A stretch of DNA of 64,000 nucleotides from Daucus carota subsp. sativus. Lineage: Eukaryota > Streptophyta > Magnoliopsida > Apiales > Apiaceae. The stretch spans positions 57,154,949 through 57,218,948 of the forward strand of contig NC_030383.2 of assembly GCF_001625215.2 (NCBI RefSeq). Reading direction: 5' to 3'. The translations under genes were made by a program, and so were the position numbers. Below, piece after piece: positions 39,274 through 51,729 of the stretch; the stretch's first letter is position 1, and every line of letters starts with the position of its first letter. The notes beneath the pieces were generated by a model that did not search any database, had not been told where the DNA came from, and was given only the letters and a program-made list of their open reading frames with translations.

Positions 39274-39539
39274 TACTCCCTCCGTCCATTTTTACATGTC
39301 CACTTTGAAAAAAAAATTTGTCCCAAATTACTTGTCCACTTCTCTTTTCAAAGCAACTTTTTGTATGTTTTTCCAAAAATTAACAACTTCCAATGTTTGA
39401 CTAGCATATATATACACACAACTCTATCTAATTCATTACATTTATCAAGGATATGTATGAAAACAAGATATCCAACTAACATTTTTTTAAGATGCGTTAT
39501 TTTTTCAAAAGGGACAAGTAAAAGGAGACGGAGGGAGTA
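39274..39539. mobile_element. Stowaway-type MITE (family 2), uninterrupted
   Basis: 266 bp, TIR TACTCCCTCCGTCCATTTTT, TA ends. Absent at the corresponding place in unit 1 (about 32320). It is the pre-insertion form of the nested pair at 25158..25688. Confidence 0.92.
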
Positions 39540-39799
39540 GTACCAAGTTATAACCAAGATCATGACATTTTGTTTGGTCAAGGCTTAGTATGGATGGTTC
39601 TTTACTGAACTGATGGATAGTTTCTTATTTATCGTTTAAATTAATTGTGCCCTATGGGTGGGGGCTTGGGGCTGTAAATCAACTGGTTTTCCACGATGCC
39701 AAAACTTGTTAACAAGAAATCAAGAACTTGTTAACTAACTTTTTTTTAATTTTTTTGTACAGTGTGCAAGTAGTGTTCTTTTGTAAGTTTGACTAATCT

Positions 39800-39968
39800 A
39801 CTTATTAGCCCAACAGGTTCGTGTCAAGCCTCCCTCCGAACCTGAGCCTAACTCCGAACCTAACATCTTCTCATATATATAAAAAAAAGATGTTATTCAT
39901 GAGACTCGAACTCGGGACCTCTCCAATACAAATACATCACTCAAACGACTTGAGCTACACAAACAATT
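39800..39968 (-). mobile_element. Probable tRNA-derived SINE
   Basis: On the minus strand 'gtagctcaagtcgtttgag' resembles a pol III A box, and GAGTTCGAGTCTCA about 50 bp further is a B box (GTTCGAnnC), followed by an A/T-rich tail with the inverted pair 'aacatctt' / 'aagatgtt'. No intact tRNA fold is evident. The 3' limit is uncertain. Confidence 0.5.
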
Positions 39969-39975
39969 AGTTTAT

Positions 39976-41979
39976 TACTCAAAAGCATTAATCACATACT
40001 TTAAAACTTTTGTATTTATATTCGTCTCAATATCTTATTTATTTGAGATGAGTTATTATTTCAGTTAAGTCTCATATATTGTTTACATGATAGATTAATA
40101 TCTATAAATTAATTATTTACATAAATAAATTTAAAATTAAAAAAATATGAATAATCGGGTTCGTGCCATGATTCGGATTTCAAAAAATAGATATAATTCG
40201 TATTCGAATTCAAATCTAACTTAATAGTTTAAACGAGCACCGATACAATATTATAGAAATTTTAAGTCATGAATGTGAGAAATAAGCACAAAAACTGAGG
40301 TTTAAGCGAGCATCTTTGAAAGGAAAAATTGATGGGCTTTCAACATGGGCTATGTCATATTAATTTTTTTATTATAAAAGGCAATTTATAAAGAGATTAC
40401 AATATTTTGGAGAACACGAAATAAGGTGACTGAAAGAATATTCCTATGTAGAATATTTTTTTATTTTAAACTTATGAATTCAGAATTTGATGTGTAACTA
40501 AATCTTTTTTTAAAAAAATTATAGATATAAGGATAATGACAATACATCAAATTTGGTGTCGGAAAATATATCTAAATGATATAATTTTGATGATATATGT
40601 ATTTGAAATACTATAACTTGTGATATGAAGGTGAATTTAAGGAAATTTTATATTGTTAATCAAAAGTCAAACACATAATAATAAAACGCGTTTACGAGAA
40701 CTACTAAAAAGATTTGAGTTATAAATTTTACTTTGTTAAATAAAATAACACAGAGAAATAAGTTATATATATTAAAGTCTTAAAACTATAATTTTTAATA
40801 TGCCATCATCCAATATATAACATACCAGTTAAATAAAATGATTCAAACTACAGTTAAATTAATCATTTACAAATTAAACTAATAAAATATAATTAATTCT
40901 GAACCGGATAATCTGACGCGATACGGTGAAACTAATATCTGATTAAACGGGACTAGAACAAAAATAGTTTTTTCATGATTCAAAATATCGAATATATAAC
41001 TTGATCTTTAACAATTGAACATGATATGCCACATTGATCACTCCTAATAAATACGAGTATCAAAATATTAAAAATGTGAGTTTGCACAAAGCTAAAAAAG
41101 TAACTACACGACTAATTGAACTAAATATTTTATGGTTTTATGAACTTCATGATGCCTAACTCATATCTACTCTCTTTTTGCTATTTGAAATTCCATAAAA
41201 TCATTTGTTTGAGATCTGTTTTATAACGATTACATGAAAAATCATTAAAAGTCTTAATAGACAAGCTCAAAAAATTAATTATAGAAAATTAAAATTTTAT
41301 AACGAGATAATGTTATAACATACTGTATCAAAGTAATATTCATCTAATATTTTTAAATTAACAATAAAAATATAATACATTGAAGTACTATATAATTGAT
41401 ATGAAAAATAAAAGGATAAGACACATCAAAGGTGTCAGAAATTTTTGGGGTGCAATTATATGGTTAGTAGTTCAATTGATACTTTTATAATAAAATAAGA
41501 TACATGTCTTTTTACGTACAACATATGTTTCAATTTTTATTTATACAAAATGTGTGCAACATATGCTATATACAAAATGTGTGCAACATATGCTAAAAAG
41601 AATGTGTTGATGATCTGCTCCATCATGTATCACTTTAACAATTATGCAAACGTACGCTCAAAAAAGAAGAAATAAATGTAGGGCAACGCGGACCACACAT
41701 CTTCATTTAATCATGATTTAGGATATCGTAATTCACATATCAAAAACAGGTTTTCATCAAAATCATGGTATATTAGTTGAAATAATTTAATAATTTCAAC
41801 AATAAATTACAGATACTTTTAATGAAGTATAATATATTTAAAATTTAAAATTTCAGTATTAATTTCGAATATAATTTTGAACATTGATAATATGATAATG
41901 GTCTCTATATCCTAACGAATTTGAATATAGAAATATCAGTTCAAATGTAGTTTTTGATCTATAATTTTTTTAAAAAATA
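39976..41979. other. AT-rich insertion in unit 2
   Basis: Absent from unit 1. No coding frame and no terminal structure on the left; the right side ends with the Helitron-like terminus at 42532. Probably transposon interior. A 19-bp local duplication, 'aaaatgtgtgcaacatatg', lies near 41548 and 41574. Confidence 0.45.
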
Positions 41980-42300
41980 TACTCCCTTCGTCCTATTTTA
42001 AGTGATCTTATTTGACTTTCACGGAGATTAAGAAAAAAGTAGTAAAAAAGAGGAAATTTAGTTGGAAAATGGGTAAAATGGTGGAATATATCAAAATTTA
42101 ATAATAGATTTGAGATAGTGATGGTAAGTAGTGAGTGTAATAGTGTTTATTTAATATAAAAGAGTATAAAATAGAGAAGTAGTGTGTGTAATAATGATAA
42201 GTAGTGTTTAAAAATAGTAAGTATAGTAAGTTCATTATTTTAGTTAGAGATGTCTCAAAAAGGAATAAGGGTCATATAAAATGGAATGAAGGGAATAGTA
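41980..42300. mobile_element. Diverged Stowaway-type MITE
   Basis: TACTCCCTTCGTCCTATTTT at the left, with the reverse-complementary 'aatggaatgaagggaatagta' at the right. Older looking than the other MITEs in the window. Confidence 0.65.
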
Positions 42301-42503
42301 CTTATTATTACTATTAATGCAAGCTTGCATATATTACATTTTTCATGTTTACATATTTTGTCAAAAAGTAAAACGTAATAGTTACGCTCGAAACAATATG
42401 ATGACACACAGATATTATTTAAAACATAATACAAACTCAAGGTCCGTACAAGAACAATATAATGACATATGAATATTATTTAAAATACAGCAAAAACTAG
42501 AGC

Positions 42504-42532
42504 CCCGTGCCTCGCACGGGCTTTTATGCTAG
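42504..42532 (+). mobile_element. Helitron 3' terminus
   Basis: Hairpin CCCGTGC-ctc-GCACGGG (42504..42520), eight bases, then CTAG (42529..42532) before TT: the standard Helitron end. The 5' TC end was not located between 39657 and here. Confidence 0.6.
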
Positions 42533-43080
42533 TTAACCCAAAATATTGAACATGTCATGGAAATGTCAAGAATTAAAAAATTGTGTGGGCAGAAGGTAAT
42601 TAATTTTATATTTCTTTGGTCATATTCAAGTTCATTTATATTTATAATTGGTTCAGGAGCTATATTTGTAAATTGTAACTTCAGAATTTGCCCTCTAGAC
42701 AGTAGGTTGTGCGATCTACTCAGGCTGGACTGTGCCAAGAAATTCATGTGATATTGTGTAATGTCCTTACTTTGCCGAGTTGCTGATGGTTTCAGGTTTA
42801 TGACAAACAGCATGAGCTTGCAGAATACCAATAATAAGAATCCTACAAATATACGCACAAATGCTGAAGAAATCATTAAATACATGCTCGCCCTGCAAAG
42901 TACCACTGACAAAGTGATCTAAACGAGCATGCTCACAGGAATTACATCCAACATCGTCTGACAGAATAATTAAGGTGCAACATGAGTGCTTTCTTCCTAG
43001 GTTCATTTCTAGTTTTGTAATATTTGAATTTAGTTCCTAATTCCAGAGGAAGTAGTTTCATAAATTTACTCGATACTAAA

Positions 43081-46000
43081 TTACAGTTCTTCGTGAATTC
43101 TTTTATCCTGTGAAATTGACTTTGGTTGGTTTTCAAGGAGGTACCTTGTCGCCAATGATGCATGTAGAGCAGCACCGTATGGTAATGCACCTTCATTAAC
43201 GGTGTAGTAAGGGGAGTGACCTGATTCAGGTTTTCCTTGGGTCTCATTATGCATTCCGACAAAATAAAAGTATCCTGGAATAGCCTCTGCAAAAAACGAG
43301 AAGTCTTCTGCTCCCATTAGTGGTTGCATTTCTTTAAGGTTCTCTGCTCCTAACACGTCCTTCACAACCGTTTGGAAATGCTCGTGCAAGTCTTCGTTAT
43401 TCACAGTTACAGGGTAAAAGTTTTTTCCGAAGCTGACACTTGCTTTGCACCTCTGCACAGCAGCTTGTCCTGTAATAACCTGTCAATTATTTAGCTAATT
43501 ATTTTTCTTTCTAAAATGGTTGCAGAAAAAACAAGATTCATGCTTCTGTTTTTATGAGAAGTAACAATGTTAAATTTTAAATCACTGCCGTTCACCAGAC
43601 ACTCCAACACTCTCAGTCATTTTGCTGCTATATCAAAGCATACCAGCTTAACAGAGTGGGTTGGTTTTGTTGTTTTTTCTTGAATATTATCAATCTCACG
43701 TGCCCTATATTTAACTAGTATGAAATTTAGAAGTTTTACCTCTGTGATCCTCCCTTTTAATTTTTCAAAACTCTCTTTCGAAAATGCTCTAAATGTTCCA
43801 CCAATTGTAACTGAATCTGGAATAACATTGAATGCTCCCCCGCCTTGGAACTTCCCAATTGTTACAACCTGTAAATTCAGGCTAAGCGTCAGAAATGCAT
43901 TCATTTTTATATCTAGTCTATCTGTTCAAATTTTTCGCCAATTAAGAGAAGACGATGTTCAGGAAAAGATTGCACAGTACTCTTCTGTTCTACTGTAAGT
44001 TGTCATAGCTGTACTTTACAGCAAAGAAGGAGCTTATCTTTAAATTGTGCTTGGCCGCATATATAAATGTCACTAGTGGAGCCTACTTTTACTTGCGTAT
44101 AATAGCAATCACAATTTTAAAACTTTATTTTGAGCTATAAGAGAATAATGTGTTCATTTCAGTTCTCTATGTACACATAACTGTGGGAGATGATTATATA
44201 CAGATATGAGGGTACAAAAAGGATTTACCAATTGTAGAGACGAAAATTCACATGTGGCAAATAATATGTAGAGAATGAAAATGCACATGTTGCTAATAAT
44301 ACTGTAAAGTCTATAGTGGAACTTAATTTAAGAAACTTAATTTTTCTTTATAATGGTAGATGAGGAACAGAGGATGTATACAAGGAAAATAAGAAGTAAT
44401 AAACCATAAGCTTGTTAACAATAACATAATCCTAGTCAATTTATTTCCTATTCATCGAACATGTAATAATAAATTAGTAGTCCTCCACGTTTCAATAGAA
44501 ACAAAAATTATGGTTCCTCCATAAACTTGGCAAACATAAAAAATGAATTTCGGATGAAAAGAAGCCGACCACAGGGCTAATGATGGCAAAAACTCCCTAA
44601 ATAGCTTATGTGTCAACATTATACTAGAGCTGACAACAGAGAGAACAGATTTTGTGCGTGAATGTGTATTACACACCTGGGAATCCAAGGGATCGGCTTC
44701 ACGTGAAACAAGATGTTGCAAACTAACAACAACATTCGAAGCTGCTAAGATTGGGTCAATTGTGTGCTGGGGAATAGCTGCATGACCACCCTTTCCGCTA
44801 ATTACAGCCTCAAAGTAACCACTAGCAGCTAAAATTGGTCCAGGCCGAGAGGCGATTTTACCTAGAGGATAATTGCTTGATATGTGCAGCCCAAAGATGG
44901 CTTCAACATTTTCAAGTGCCCCGTCATCTAGCATTTTCTTGGCTCCTCCACCTCCTTCCTCAGCTGGTTGAAAAACCAGAACTATGGTTCCCTAAATCAA
45001 TATATTTATTATGACTTCAAATGTGCCAGGTACTAGTAATAATTTGAGGCTCATACAAAAACATTTTACATAATTGCATCAGGTTCCATGCAGAAGGAAA
45101 ATTGTGAATACACTTTTCTTCCCTTCCTTTCCTGGGACAAAAAGCAGTGTACTACGTTCACCAAGGATTAGGTGAAAAACAACTGCATTATGCTATCGGA
45201 ACTAATGGTCAGAAGAATTGCTAAAGAGGAACTGGCCAATATTCAATTAAAGCATTTACCTTTCAGACTGAGAATGCTTGGCAATTGGCATGGGCAACTT
45301 TAACATAAAATTGGATATATAAATTTGAAACAGAAGCTTGGTGTCACATATTATGCTATATCATATGCTACAAAGTACTAACTGCTTAGTCAACAGTTCT
45401 TAGGTATTGTAACGATTACAACTTAAAAAAGTAAATGATCCTGATGCTCAGTACATCATTTACAGCATAATTAATAAACAAACTTTAGTTATTATCTAGA
45501 CTCATTGCAGAGTGTTCATCTACTATGTTTTGCATCTTTTAATTTAATGTGAAAGCATGCACAGTGAGAAGGTTGGATAATAATCTCGATTCTTCAAAAC
45601 ATGATACTAATCTTGAGTCTCTTAAACTCGGTCTGAACTTATATGAAGTCCGTCTTTACTAATTTTAGCAAGCCAAAACAAATAAATTTGCTTTTTTTCA
45701 TGTCTAAACTGTACTTAACCAAACATACAGATCCAAATAAGTGTACCAGTGAATTTGTGGAAATATAATTGCATATTCATCATGACCATGACTATGCAAA
45801 ACTGTAAGGAGCATCTACGACACAGATGGCAAATTATACTATAAACTAGCTGAAGAAAAATAAAGAAGAAGATACCTTTATATCATTCCGGTGCTCTTGA
45901 AGCATCTTTGCTGCTCCAAGAAGCATCGCAACATGAGCATCATGCCCACAACTATGCATCTTTCCAGGAATTTTACTTTTGTGCTCCCACTCCACTTCCT

Positions 46001-46575
46001 CCTATAGCATTAAAGCATTAAAACATCTCACTCAGCTTCGAAAAATATCCTCGAAAACACAAATCAGTACTAAATTCTAGTTACCTCCAAAATAAAATCA
46101 CTATCAAGAAAGTTTTAAGCAGCAAAATTGCACAATGACATGCACAGAAACATTTAGCTACAACATAACATAACAAATTTAAACCACACATATCAAAATT
46201 AACAAAAATCTGACCAACCTGCATAGCCAAAGCATCCATATCAGCTCTTAGAGCAACAAAAGGAGGATCACCACTTCCAATGAAGCCAACAACACCAGTT
46301 ACAGCAAAAGGGTGCTTATAAGATATTCCCATTTTATCAAGTTCAGTTCTTATAAGCTGACTAGTCTCAAATTCTTCATAACCAAGTTCAGGGTTTTCAT
46401 GAATCTTTCTCCTGATTCTTATCATATAGTCTACAAGATCATTTCTTTTTGCAAAATTGAGGAAATTTAGAGGGATTTGAGTCAACCCTTCAGTCAGAAA
46501 TGAATTTGACAAGGTGGGTGTTGAAAAAAACATGCAGATGCTAGAAATCAAGAACACCCATTTGAGTAACTCCAT
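43081..46575 (-). CDS. ILL: IAA-amino acid hydrolase, ILR1-like (intact copy)
   Basis: Five exons (46219..46575, 45876..46001, 44677..44991, 43740..43868, 43081..43479) join in frame to 441 residues. M20-type metallopeptidase that frees indole-3-acetic acid (or a jasmonate) from amino-acid conjugates. An N-terminal signal peptide ([20 protein letters not shown]) and C-terminal HEEL, a KDEL-like retrieval signal, place it in the ER. Metal and active-site blocks are present: [68 protein letters not shown]. All splice sites are GT/AG. The upstream region is interrupted 92 bp before the ATG by a hAT insertion. Confidence 0.96.
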
Positions 46576-46591
46576 TAATTTGGTAGTTTGA

Positions 46592-46667
46592 CCTTAGAAT
46601 CTAATTTAGGCAAGTATAAGAAAATGGAGTCAAGTTTAGAGTGTATTATAAGAAGCTGCAGTGCTAG
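46592..46667. repeat. 76-bp direct repeat, left copy
   Basis: Identical to 48383..48458. It is hydrolase upstream sequence ('ccttagaatctaatttaggc' ... 'gctgcagtgctag') flanking both sides of the hAT insertion; single-copy in unit 1 at 36041. Confidence 0.95.
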
Positions 46668-48382
46668 TCTAGACCTGGCCAAACGAACGAGTCGGCTGGT
46701 TCCGGCTCGTCTCGGCTCGCATATAAACTCGCATAAAAACGGTATCGTAACGAGACGTTCAGGACTCGTCTCGGCTCGTAGAAATAGACGAGGCGATCAC
46801 GAGCCTGGGTTTGAGAAAACGTGGACGCCTCGTCTCGGCTCGTACGTATCGGCACGCACGCATGACTCGTCTCGGAGATGTCTCGCTTCGCCCGTCTCGC
46901 GCCAACTCGTCTCGCACGTCGACGACTCGTCTCGGCCGTCTCGCCGACTCGTCTCGGCCGTCTCGCCGACTCGTCTCGGCCGTCTCGCCCGTCACGGGTT
47001 CTTCCCAACGGCACTCTGCAGCAACTCTGCACTCTGCAGCAACACAGTTCACTGCAGAGATAGCGACCACTCCTTCATCTTTGCAACGGCTAGCTAGCAA
47101 CTGTTCTTCCCAACGGCTACCTGCAGGCTGCCCAACGACTGAACCTGCAGGCTGCAAGGCTGCAGCAAGCAACGGCTCCAAGGCTCCGAGCAACGGCTCT
47201 TAATCAGTTAATATAAATATGCAACGGACCTCCATGCCTATCACACCAGCTCTGAACTTCTATCCCCATTCTTTTACTCTCTCTCATTCTCTTACTCTCT
47301 CGAATTTCTCCGTCACTCACATCCGGCGTGCTTAAAATTTTCCGGCGAGTTACAATATTTTGTCAAGCTTTATTTAATTATCCTACAAGCTTTGTTTTAC
47401 AAATGGCTGAAGGCACAGGCACACGATCATCACAAGGATCCACCCAAGCTACTTCGATGCGACCCCCTCGACCCAATACTCTGGAACCCGGTTAGTTTTT
47501 AAAATTTATTTAATTTTGCTTTTTAAGTGTTTTACTAATTTTATATCCGATATTAATTGATATGTGTTTTATTTTTGTAGGCAATGCTTCGGGTTCGCTC
47601 TCATCATATGTATGAAACTATTTTTCCCGAGAAAAAATACAGGAAGATCCGAGTCATTATAGACTTTTTTGTTTACTTTGCATCGAAAAGGGCAAAAATC
47701 CATCACCTTTGATGCATCCTAAAGGGGCCGGTACGGGTGGACTTGATCGTCATTTGAAAAAACATCACGGAATAACGAAAGAAAATCACGAAAGTGGAGC
47801 GGCACGTGGAGGTACATCACAACAAACTCAAATGGGTGGTTTTATGACTTCGTCTCCCGGTGGAGGTATGCCTTTCGCTTATAATCGAGATAGAATGATC
47901 GAACAATTTGCCACTTATGTTACGTTAGATGAGTTACCTTTTTCACATGGAGAAAGTGATAATTTAGAACACATGATAAAAACTAGCATAAATCCCGCAT
48001 TTAGAAGAATTCCTAGGAACACACTTAAACGTCACACACAAAAACAATATTATGGTCAACGAGCACAATTAATAGAATATTTTCATGATTTTGATGGTAT
48101 GGTTTCTTTAACTAGTGATTGTTGGAGTTCGAGTCAAGGTGAGCCATTTATTTGTGTTACCGTGCATTGGATTGATTCTGATTATTATTTACAAAAACGA
48201 ATAATTGCATTTGATGTTATGGATGAGAGACACACCGGTTACAACATTAAACAAAGAATTTTAGAAACAATAAATGAATTTAATTTGCTTCACAAGGTGT
48301 TTACGATATCCTTAGATAATGCCTCTTCGAACAATAAAGCTATGGAATATATTAGGAGTGATATTCCCACTATAATAGATGG
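46668..48382 (+). mobile_element. hAT transposon, 3'-truncated, with broken transposase
   Basis: The left end TCTAGACCTGGCCAAACGAA resembles hAT termini. A GC-rich subterminal zone (46690-46990) is packed with CTCGTCTCGGC repeats. Transposase: first exon from ATG 47403 (MAEGTGTRSSQGSTQ), intron about 47491-47580, then a BED zinc finger in which a Trp codon has become TGA (SYV*NYFSRE, CLLC ... HLKKHH), then 48382-terminated frame with SLTSDCWSS (RNase H-like fold). The C-terminal half, including the dimerisation domain and the right terminus, is missing. Inactive. Confidence 0.85.
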
Positions 48383-48458
48383 CCTTAGAATCTAATTTAG
48401 GCAAGTATAAGAAAATGGAGTCAAGTTTAGAGTGTATTATAAGAAGCTGCAGTGCTAG
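48383..48458. repeat. 76-bp direct repeat, right copy
   Basis: Identical to 46592..46667. Far longer than the 8-bp duplication a hAT insertion makes. Confidence 0.95.
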
Positions 48459-48755
48459 CTGTGCTACCTGCCAAATATTTTTATATCTGTAGAATATAAA
48501 TCCTGAAGGCAAAAACGCGTCTTAATTACGTGGACTGCCCCTCTCGAGCCTCTTATTTACGGGCACTGCCATTGGTCATTAATGTCTGACACTGCTGTTT
48601 GATTTTTAGACACCCTTTCAATTATGGCTATCAAATCAAACTCTGTGTAATTATTTGACTTTAGCTCTCTAATTTCAAATTTCATTGTTCTGCTTTTGTT
48701 CTGTTTTCCCCCCCACAAGCTTTCTCTGCTCTAGCCTCAAGTTTCCTCCGCCATT

Positions 48756-49063
48756 TACTCCCTCCGTCCCGGCCAATTCTTTACGTTTGGTTTGGGCACG
48801 GAGGTTAAGAAATATGTATAAAGTAGTAGGAAAGAGGAAAAGAAAGTGAGTGAAGTGGCGGGACCCATTAATTTTTAATGTATAAAAGAGAGTTAGTGGA
48901 GTAAAAGTAGTGTGAAAAGGAAGTTAAAGTAGTGTGAAAAGGGAGGAAAAGTTGGGAAGTGGTAGGACCCATTTACTATTTTTGGTAAGTTTTGAAATGT
49001 AAAGAATTGGATGGGACATCCCAAAGAGGAAACTGTAAAGAATCTGCTGGGACAGAGGGAGTA
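48756..49063. mobile_element. Stowaway-type MITE (family 3)
   Basis: 308 bp, TACTCCCTCCGTCCCGGCCA and mirrored end. Longer than its relative at 38413 because of a tandem copy of 'agtagtgtgaaaagg' near 48910-48940. The matching duplicated sequence at about 50090 lacks it. Confidence 0.9.
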
Positions 49064-49187
49064 TCTTATTAACAAACAAATGGATTTTTCAATGGGTCAG
49101 GTAAAGAATCAGCATATAAAATTTCTTAAATTTTTCTGTTTGTACAGTGATTTCATCAAATGAACTCTGTTTGCGCAGCCTAACAAT

Positions 49188-50036
49188 ATGTCTGGTTCTG
49201 ATTCTGATGGGTTGGATCATGGTTGGATGTCTGCTGATTTTAGTTTTGATTCATCTTTGCAATCTGGTGAGTGCTCTAATAGCTGCCTGTTAAATTTTTT
49301 GTGTGTTCATTTGGATGTTTTATTTTTTGCTTGCCACGATGTTCATACTTCTATATCATATAGGCAGCGTTTTACCTTCGTTTCAAGTTGACCACACCTG
49401 GCTTGCAGCTGCTTGTGGTCACTGTTCCGGCGGCAAGCATGGTAGAACTCCTCTGTACGATGTTTCCAATCAGTCTCTCTCTCTATCTCGGCAGGTATAG
49501 CAAATACTGTGAGCATTGTGAATGTATGACAGCTTATGATTTCTCTTACTTATATGTCATATGTCTTTTATTACATCTTTAGAAATCTCCTGGTCCTTCT
49601 AGAAAGTTCTGTTTAGATTCCGGTCGTGTTTTCTCCGATGAAAATAATCATTTTTCATGTCGTTCTACAACTAAATCAGGTAAGATAAATGTCACTGTGT
49701 CAATTATATTAACTCCTTTTTCCAGTTATGTCTAATTCCTGTCTAATGAGTTGCATATAAGTTCAAAAAGGACGGCATGATTGTTCAGACAGAGGTTTCC
49801 CAACCTCCATGTCTAGAAGATTTGTGAGTGAAGCTGTGATTGTTGAAGAAATAAGTCTTGATCATGTAATCTCAGACGATATTTCTGCTGTACAAGATGC
49901 GGTGTTTCGTTATAACTCCCACTACTCCTTTACATTGATAATGTTTTTTCATACAATACTATTTTGCCTTTAGGTACTCCTAAGAAGAGTAGTTTTAAAA
50001 GGAAAGGTCGTTTTCCTGCTGATGAGGTGAATGAGA
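49188..50036 (+). pseudogene. Unidentified gene fragment with spliced-gene structure
   Basis: Possible exons: 49188..49266 (MSGSDSDGLDHGWMSADFSF), about 49367..49495 (VLPSFQVDHTWLAAACGHCS), 49583..49680 (KSPGPSRKFCLDSGRVFSDE) and about 49975..50026 (GTPKKSSFKRKGRFPADE), each bounded by AG/GT. I do not recognise the protein. The start region (48718-49270) is partly duplicated at 50055-50240. Frames are not continuous across all pieces. Likely a captured or degraded gene fragment. Confidence 0.5.
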
Positions 50037-50054
50037 AACTTGCTTTTGGTAACT

Positions 50055-50240
50055 CTCTCTGCTGCGTAGCCTGAAGCTTCATCCGCCATTACTTCTTAAT
50101 GACAAACGAGTGGTTTTTTCAATAGGTCAGGTAAAGATCAAACATCTAAAAACCTCTTTAATATAGTTTGGATTCCTCTCTGCAATCTGGTGACTGATTC
50201 TTGTGTTCCCTGTTAAAGTTTTTATGTATTCATTTGCGTG
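50055..50240 (+). repeat. Second copy of the unknown gene's 5' region
   Basis: 'tctctgctgcgtagcctgaa' ... 'tcaataggtcaggtaaag' ... 'ctctgcaatctggtga' matches 48718-49270 without the MITE and without the start of the coding frame. Confidence 0.75.
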
Positions 50241-50355
50241 TTTTCTTTTTCATCCGTCTATAACGTTTTTTGCTTAGCTTGCGAGTGTGCGTAGCACAAG
50301 ATATGATATCCGGTATGTAAATTAATTTTCGACCAATGTCAGTTGTGATGTGCAG

Positions 50356-50715
50356 AACAATCTTCATGAACTCTGGTCCCTCATGAACTTTCTACTTCGG
50401 GAGATTTTTATTTCAACAGAAACTTTTGATGAATGGTTTGCAATCTCTGGGGAAAATGACTAGGAAGAGGTTGTTCAACAGCTTCACAAGATACACTACT
50501 CACTGTCTTTAAGTTTGTTGTCCGCCGTTGCAATATTATGCTATTGTAATTATGTTTTTGCTTATGTTAGGTCCTCCGTCCATCCCTTCTGAGAAGGTTG
50601 AAGTCAGATGTTGAGAAGGGCTTGCCTCCAAGAAGGAGACAATACTCAAGGTTGGTATGTCCCAAATGCAGAAGCAGTATTTTAAGGTTTTATTACAGAA
50701 GGATCTCTAGGTTGT
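50356..50715 (+). pseudogene. ISWI chromatin remodeller fragment (ATPase linker)
   Basis: Reads [42 protein letters not shown] (50356..50490), an 80-bp intron with GT-less left edge but TTAG right edge, then VLRPSLLRRLKSDVEKGLPP and, after a frame change, VGMSQMQKQYFKVLLQKDL. These match the SNF2 ATPase region of plant ISWI proteins (CHR11/CHR17 type: NFLLPEIF, QISGEND, LRPFLLRRLKSDVEKGLPPK). The retained intron shows it is a genomic fragment, not a retrocopy. An in-frame stop and a frameshift make it dead. Confidence 0.88.
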
Positions 50716-50853
50716 AAATTTATGTAGTTTTCTTTTGTTTTGGGCTATAGTTGCTGCATTGGGTATTTTGTATTACATCTAATTCTTTTTTGTACGTATT
50801 TCATCAAAGTCCAATGTCTCATATATCCTATCTGTTTCACTTTTGTTATACAG

Positions 50854-51256
50854 GCATGAATTTCACTTCTTTAATACAGAGGCTTACTGAGCTGTATGAA
50901 AAAGAAGTTCGCTTTCTTATTGTTGGTATAAGCTGGTTTTACAAATTTTCCATATAGTTAACTACACAGATAATTGCTTTATACATTATGTCCTATTTTG
51001 TGTGGAGACAAAAGTTTGGATGGTAATTTTGTTTTGCTCGCCGTAGCAAGTTAATCAGAAGAATCAATCAAAAGATTCAGTTGAAGCGGATGAGCCTGAA
51101 GGTTTGGCTTTTTTTCTGTTTCTGTTATGTAGCCACTTTTTCTTTTCTTTTCTTTTCTTATTTGGTAATGCCTTGAATTTCTGTTGATTATATAGATATA
51201 TGGGAGACCCTTTGACCACTGAGGAACAGGAAGAGAAGGAGCAGTTGCTGGAAGAG
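50854..51256 (+). pseudogene. ISWI chromatin remodeller fragment (HAND region)
   Basis: Exon pieces FHFFNT / RLTELYEKEVRFL (2-bp loss between them), QKNQSKDSVEADEPE (51053-51100) and MGDPLTTEEQEEKEQLLEE (to 51256), with introns between. Matches the part of plant ISWI just before the SANT/SLIDE domains (QRLTELYEKEVRYLM, DPLTAEE.EEKE.LLEEGF). Several hundred residues of the remodeller between this and the preceding fragment are missing. Confidence 0.87.
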
Positions 51257-51729
51257 GTGATACAGGAGTCTTTGTGTGGCTGTTAGTATGTTTGTAAGTT
51301 ACTTGAAATTGCTCTGTGTATACTACTGCAACCACCCGTGCAAGGCACATGAGCTTTTTAATTATTTATAAACTTTTTAAATATATATTAAATGGTGTGA
51401 AAAAATGTAATTTATAAATTTGTATCATGCCAAAGTATTAAATTTTTTTTCTATCAAATTTTAAATTATTTAAGTAGAATATGTGACGCCAACTCCTATT
51501 AGATTATATTTATAAATGTATTTTAGTTTAGAATTATTATAATGTGATTTAAATATTTTTCTAAAAAATTTTTATGGTTCGAGATTAAAATTGATAAACA
51601 CAATTTGTTTTGAATTAAGAAGATGAATCATAAACATGCAATAAGATGGTAGAATTTGTTTTGGATTAAGAAAATTTTTTTGTATTCGTTCCTCGCATAA
51701 ATCGGGCTCATTAATTTTAAAAGATATTA
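51257..51729. other. AT-rich sequence right of the ISWI fragment
   Basis: 'accacccgtgcaaggcac' at 51330 resembles the GC motif of Helitron ends but lacks a CTRR terminus in either orientation. No gene. Confidence 0.4.

Noticed and set aside
46588-47203. Several overlapping open frames of 120-170 codons on both strands
   Set aside because: They arise from GC-rich CTCGTCTCGGC subterminal repeats of the hAT element; the peptides are repetitive and match nothing.
51325-51350. Helitron terminus at 'cacccgtgcaaggcac'
   Set aside because: GC motif present, but no CTRR or A/T-flanked end could be defined.
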